Positions 6,964-9,760 of a stretch of 9,760 bases of DNA are shown piece by piece. Source of the stretch: Bryobacterales bacterium. GTDB lineage: Bacteria > Acidobacteriota > Terriglobia > Bryobacterales > Bryobacteraceae. Positions within the stretch are counted from its first letter, which is position 1. The number at the start of each line of letters is the position of its first letter. Under the pieces are notes generated by a model. It did no database searches. It was not told the origin of the DNA and saw only the letters and a list, made by a program, of their open reading frames with translations. The DNA lies in NCBI GenBank assembly GCA_025456495.1, contig JALOKO010000097.1:1-9760 (forward strand), given 5' to 3'. The position numbers and the translations under genes were made by a program.

Positions 6964-7476
6964 ATGGGCTATGTACTGCAAAGAGCGATTCAAAGCGTGG
7001 TGAGCCTGCTGACAGGGCCGGGCGGCATTGGTGTGCAGTTGGAACAACTCGCGGACGACCAACCCGCAGTGGCCCATGCGATTGCCGGTTTCGTCGTGCG
7101 CGGCTATCCGGTGAAGCGTGGGGTGGTCCCGGATGAGGACTTCACCTGCGACCCGCGTATTCGGATTCAGGTGGAGAAGCTGGTGAACTCGCAGCGCGTG
7201 AAGTTCATTCCCTTCTCCGGGCACTGCTCCATCCTGCTTACCGTGGAAGCGGCGGACGATCGACAGGAACTGGTGGCGGAGCAATTGAACGCGATTTGCG
7301 ATGCCATTCTTCTGGTATTGGATAACCATGTTGGCCAGCTTGCCCCAGGCATCTGCTATGGCGGCGGTTACGAGTTGTCCGTCGCGCCGATGGATCGGGG
7401 AGGACACGGCTATCAACAGGTGGCGCAACTGCGCTTTCAATTGGCGATGGAAGAAGGGGGAACGAGAGCATCATGA
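6964..7476 (+). CDS. Putative tail completion/terminator protein
   Basis: A 170-residue protein immediately upstream of the tail tube gene, the common position of the tail terminator or head-tail joining protein. It starts MGYVLQRAIQSVVSLLTG. A central strand set (KFIPFSGHCSILLTVEA), a helix (RQELVAEQLNAICDAILLVLDN) and terminal strands (YELSVAPMDRGGHGYQQVAQLRFQLAM) give a beta-alpha-beta layout compatible with lambda gpU-like completion proteins, but I see no diagnostic motif. GAGG at 6954-6957 precedes ATG 6964. Its stop overlaps the next start as ATGA (7473-7476), pointing to translational coupling. Confidence 0.55.
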   Translation: MGYVLQRAIQSVVSLLTGPGGIGVQLEQLADDQPAVAHAIAGFVVRGYPVKRGVVPDEDFTCDPRIRIQVEKLVNSQRVKFIPFSGHCSILLTVEAADDRQELVAEQLNAICDAILLVLDNHVGQLAPGICYGGGYELSVAPMDRGGHGYQQVAQLRFQLAMEEGGTRAS

Positions 7477-8639
7477 GTTGCTATATCAACGCAACCGGGG
7501 AGCGGCTATACGGCGCCATTGAACAGCAGTATGGAACCGCTCGTAACCTGGCGGGAACAGACCGGCTGAGCTTTCGCCAGCTGAAGTTGACAGAACGCAC
7601 GCGACGCGCCCAGCGACGCGACAAGACAGGGACGCGCACACGCTTTGCGCCTCATCCGGAAGTACGCACCGACAATCGCTTTGAGTTGGATTGCTTCTTC
7701 GCGGCGCGACCCACCAGCGATCCGGTGGATGGGGTCACCAATCTTGTGGAAGCCACCCTGGGCGGAGTGCGCAGCACGTGGAATGGCTTGACAGTCACTG
7801 AAGTTGGCGGTGGCGGCGCCACCGTGACGTTCAACACCGCGCATGGATTGCAGGCAGGTCAGGCAATTCGTTTTCAAGGGCAATTGCGCTTTGTTAAAGC
7901 GGTCAACAGCCCGACGAACATTACGCTCTCGGCTGCCTTCGGACAAGGCTTTGCATCAGGCAGCCTCACTGGCAAGACCATCACTCTCTGGCCTGGCGAG
8001 AAGCCAAAACCGCTGACGATGGGGAACTATTGGACTCCCGCCGGAAGTTTGGACCGCGTTCTGGCCGGATGCGTGGTGAACGAACTGGGAATGACGCTGA
8101 ACAGCGACTTTCACGGGGTTTCCTTTCGCGGAGCGGTTCGCGAAGTTGCGTCCGTGACCGGGTTTGCTGCTGGCTACACCGGTCTCAGTAGCTTTCCGCC
8201 AGAGCCTTCGAATCCAACGCAGGCGTTTCAGCTTATCCCTGGACACGTTGGTCGTCTCTTCCTGGGAGGAGTGGAGTTTTCGCTGCTGGACCTCACTCTA
8301 CGATTCGTGAACAACACGGACACGACGACGCGCGAGTTCGGCATGACCGTGTCTCCCTGCTACAGCGCTGACCTTCGCGAGGTATCCGTTCAGTTCCAAC
8401 TCTATGCCTCGAGTGACGCCGCAGTGAATCAGCTGCACGCAATGTCTCGACAACGATTGGAAACCGACCTGACGATCCAACTGGGCAACCAGGCTGGTCA
8501 ACTCGTGGGAATCCACATTCCCCGATTCGTACCCGAGATCCCAGAGCTAAAGGACGCCGACAGCAGGGTGGTAATGAGCTATCCGCAAAGCATCGCCTAT
8601 GGAGTATCGAACAATGAGATTTCCATTGCTTTCGCGTGA
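7473..8639 (+). CDS. Tail tube (major tail) protein
   Basis: A 388-residue protein, long for a simple tube subunit. The C-terminal half (about 200-388) has the strand pattern of tail tube proteins: LDLTLRFVNNTDTT, REVSVQFQLYASSD, helix AVNQLHAMSRQRLE, then DLTIQLGNQAG...GIHIPRF and a final NNEISIAFA. Residues about 103-172 form an extra beta-rich module (TWNGLTVTEVGGGGATVTF, HGLQAGQAIRFQGQLRFV) with glycine turns, probably an inserted domain displayed on the tail. The following frameshifted chaperone gene strongly supports the tube role. It overlaps its upstream neighbour by 4 bases and the next gene by 26 bases. No sheath gene is adjacent, so the tail is probably non-contractile. Confidence 0.75.
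   Translation: MSCYINATGERLYGAIEQQYGTARNLAGTDRLSFRQLKLTERTRRAQRRDKTGTRTRFAPHPEVRTDNRFELDCFFAARPTSDPVDGVTNLVEATLGGVRSTWNGLTVTEVGGGGATVTFNTAHGLQAGQAIRFQGQLRFVKAVNSPTNITLSAAFGQGFASGSLTGKTITLWPGEKPKPLTMGNYWTPAGSLDRVLAGCVVNELGMTLNSDFHGVSFRGAVREVASVTGFAAGYTGLSSFPPEPSNPTQAFQLIPGHVGRLFLGGVEFSLLDLTLRFVNNTDTTTREFGMTVSPCYSADLREVSVQFQLYASSDAAVNQLHAMSRQRLETDLTIQLGNQAGQLVGIHIPRFVPEIPELKDADSRVVMSYPQSIAYGVSNNEISIAFA
8601..8604 (+). promoter_or_regulatory. Ribosome binding site for the chaperone gene
   Basis: GGAG lies 9 bases before ATG 8614 and favours that start over the in-frame ATG at 8599, which overlaps the site itself. Confidence 0.45.
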
Positions 8640-9018
8640 TCAACCAGACGGCTACCTGTATGCCTCTGAAGTTGATGCACCCAGCAGACACTATCCAGAC
8701 GTACGGTACGTTCTGAAGCGATGTTCCCTGGCGCGTCGCATAGAGTTGATGGAGCGCTTAGCCACGCATGCCTCAGCGTATGAAGCGTTGAAGGCATCCG
8801 AGCGAATGGACGACCGTGTTCAAGCGGAAGCGCTTCGCTTGCGCATGGACTTCGAGTATCTTGACTGGGGTCTGGCGCGAGTGTTTGGGCTACTGATCGA
8901 CGGGGAGGTCCCCGATGCGCGGATGCTCTTCGAAAAGGGACCCGAGCGCCTCACGCAGGAGATTCTGTGCCGCATCCGCGAGGAATGCGAACTCAGCGGA
9001 GACGAACGAAAAAACTAA
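8614..9018 (+). CDS. Tail assembly chaperone, short form (lambda gpG-like)
   Basis: A 134-residue protein between tail tube and tape measure candidate, the place of lambda gpG. It is mostly helical: VLKRCSLARRIELMERLATH (33-52), EALRLRMDFEYLDWGLARVFGL (72-93), then a loop and LTQEILCRIREECELS (113-128). It ends in ERKN. It should bind and keep the tape measure protein soluble during tail assembly and be absent from the virion. The last codons are CGA AAA AAC TAA, which form a slippery site at 9009-9015. The start codon lies inside the tube gene (26-base overlap). Confidence 0.8.
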   Translation: MRFPLLSRDQPDGYLYASEVDAPSRHYPDVRYVLKRCSLARRIELMERLATHASAYEALKASERMDDRVQAEALRLRMDFEYLDWGLARVFGLLIDGEVPDARMLFEKGPERLTQEILCRIREECELSGDERKN

Positions 9019-9350
9019 CCATCGCCTTCTGGTTCCACTTGCGTGGAGAACCCGGCTGGAAGTGCGATGCCTGCCGTTCGGCGGGGCTGGAGGCCAGTCG
9101 CCGCTGTGGGTTCCTGGGCTTTCGCTCCACTGAGACAGACAGTCCGGTGTGGGCGCGGGGACTGGTGGTGTTGAACCACTGTCCCAAGCCAATGATTCTT
9201 CCCTCAAGCATGGCGCTGCTACACGCATACGCCTGGTGGCGACGTGGCGCCAAGGAGTATCGTCCGCCGATGAGGGCCAAATGCGCGGACGCCTTCCTTC
9301 TGTTGGAATCGCTTCGTCAACAATCCATTCAGGAAGCGCCGTCGTCCTGA
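8614..9350 (+). CDS. Tail assembly chaperone, -1 frameshift product (gpGT-like)
   Basis: The 245-residue fusion made if a ribosome slips back one base at 9009-9015. The first 134 residues equal the short form; the next 111 (9015-9347, stop TGA 9348-9350) come from the -1 frame. That frame has no convincing start of its own: its first ATG, 8967, lies deep inside the upstream gene with no Shine-Dalgarno sequence. The extension begins LTIAFWFHLRGEPGWKCDAC and carries C151, C154, C165 and C190, spaced like a zinc ribbon. A Trp-containing helix follows (LLHAYAWWRRG, 202-212). In lambda the T part recruits tube subunits to the tape measure. Here function is inferred from order and frameshift layout. 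Confidence 0.75.
9009..9015 (+). promoter_or_regulatory. Programmed -1 ribosomal frameshift site
   Basis: The heptamer A AAA AAC sits exactly in the X XXY YYZ phase relative to the upstream frame (CGA AAA AAC) and is followed at once by TAA 9016-9018. Slipping gives AAA AAA and resumes at CTA (9015), in the open -1 frame. It is one of the most efficient slippery strings known in bacteria. Confidence 0.8.
9031..9052 (+). other. Possible hairpin downstream of the slippery site
   Basis: GGTTCCAC (9031-9038) can pair with GTGG (9043-9046) and AACC (9049-9052), leaving a 4-nt loop and a 2-nt bulge. It starts 15 bases after the heptamer, farther than the usual 5-9 for a stimulatory element, so its role in frameshifting is uncertain. 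Confidence 0.3.
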
Positions 9351-9426
9351 ACATGCCGCGGGGCCTTGTTTGCGCTGCATCCAGACCGCCCCAACACAAA
9401 GTGGCCGTGATCGAAAGGAATGACCG

Positions 9427-9760
9427 ATGGAATCAATACCCAATGCGCTTCGCGTGGTGGCGACGCAGTTTGAGCAATTGCTGCGCGGCAACCCCAACAA
9501 CGGACCGGGTGGGGGCCTTGCTGCGGCAGGCTCAACCTCGGTTCTTACAGGGCTGCTCAATCAGGGTGGCGCAAGTCCTGCCGACGCTGCGCAAACGCTG
9601 TCCAGTGGCCTTGCCGGTTCCTTGATGGGCGGGTTGGTGGGCGGCGGTGCAGGGGAAGGCGCCGCCTCGTCAGCGCTAGTCACGAACGGGCTTTCGGGTT
9701 CCGCATTGGACGGGGCTCTGCAAGGCCCGCTTGGCTTCCTCGCGAGGAGCTTGTTCGCGC
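9427..9760 (+). CDS. Tape measure protein candidate, N-terminal part (cut by window edge)
   Basis: An open frame from ATG 9427 runs to the window end without a stop (111 complete codons). AAAGGA (9414-9419) is 7 bases upstream. It begins MESIPNALRVVATQFEQLLR, predicted helical, then turns Gly/Ala/Ser/Leu-rich (for example GGLVGGGAGEGAA). The gene after a gpG/gpGT-type chaperone is usually the tape measure, which sets tail length and helps DNA entry. Only position supports this: the visible part lacks the long charged coiled coil typical of the family, though that normally lies farther in. A small Gly-rich tail protein remains possible. The frame 9149-9625, overlapping it out of phase, looks like a shadow. 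Confidence 0.6.
   Translation, partial: MESIPNALRVVATQFEQLLRGNPNNGPGGGLAAAGSTSVLTGLLNQGGASPADAAQTLSSGLAGSLMGGLVGGGAGEGAASSALVTNGLSGSALDGALQGPLGFLARSLFA

Noticed and set aside
8890..9399. Minus-strand frame of 169 codons over the chaperone region
   Set aside because: It lies opposite both the short chaperone and its -1 extension, has no recognisable motif and no ribosome site.
9149..9625. Plus-strand frame of 158 codons spanning chaperone end and tape measure start
   Set aside because: It overlaps two better-supported frames, starts without a ribosome site and shows an Arg/Ser/Pro-rich composition typical of shadows.
1..9760. CRISPR array, insertion sequence, defence or toxin-antitoxin genes
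   Set aside because: I looked for spaced repeats, transposase motifs and small paired genes and saw none; the coding space is filled by phage morphogenesis genes and ssb.

Overview
The window carries the late structural operon of a tailed double-stranded DNA phage (prophage or free phage), read left to right from about position 1000 to past the right edge. To its left, a single-stranded DNA-binding protein gene lies on the opposite strand. The sequence is moderately GC-rich and codes densely, with short gaps and ATGA-type overlaps. The SSB sequence and the general look of the structural proteins recall soil Acidobacteriota and their prophages. That is an impression from memory, not a test. 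No integrase, repressor, tRNA or other host marker is visible, so a provirus cannot be told from a free phage contig.

Layout: 1-118 has a small tandem repeat next to the ssb stop. 119-592 (minus) is ssb. 593-1216 is non-coding as far as I can tell; it holds a possible branched RNA fold (691-786) and a sigma70-like promoter (984-1014) that probably starts the late operon. The operon then runs: small-terminase-like protein (1217-1459), large terminase (1420-2739), DUF4055-type portal (2861-4261), scaffold (4254-4832), P22-type coat protein (4855-5766), a strong intrinsic terminator (5810-5843), a small conserved-looking unknown (5850-6185), a putative head-tail connector with a C-terminal beta-sandwich (6197-6961), a putative tail-completion protein (6964-7476), a tail tube protein (7473-8639), a tail assembly chaperone pair (8614-9018 and its -1 frameshift extension to 9350), and the start of the probable tape measure gene (9427 to the edge).

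Together the genes describe one assembly line. Terminase and portal package DNA into a scaffold-built P22-fold head. Connector and completion proteins join it to a tail. The tube protein followed by a frameshifted chaperone and a tape measure candidate implies a long non-contractile tail; no sheath gene is seen. No head maturation protease is visible, which suits a P22-type scaffold and coat system.

The strongest non-routine signal is a canonical A AAA AAC slippery heptamer at 9009-9015, directly before the stop of the short chaperone. A -1 shift there enters a 111-codon frame that carries a cysteine-rich, zinc-ribbon-like segment. I saw no defence system, CRISPR array, insertion sequence or toxin-antitoxin pair.
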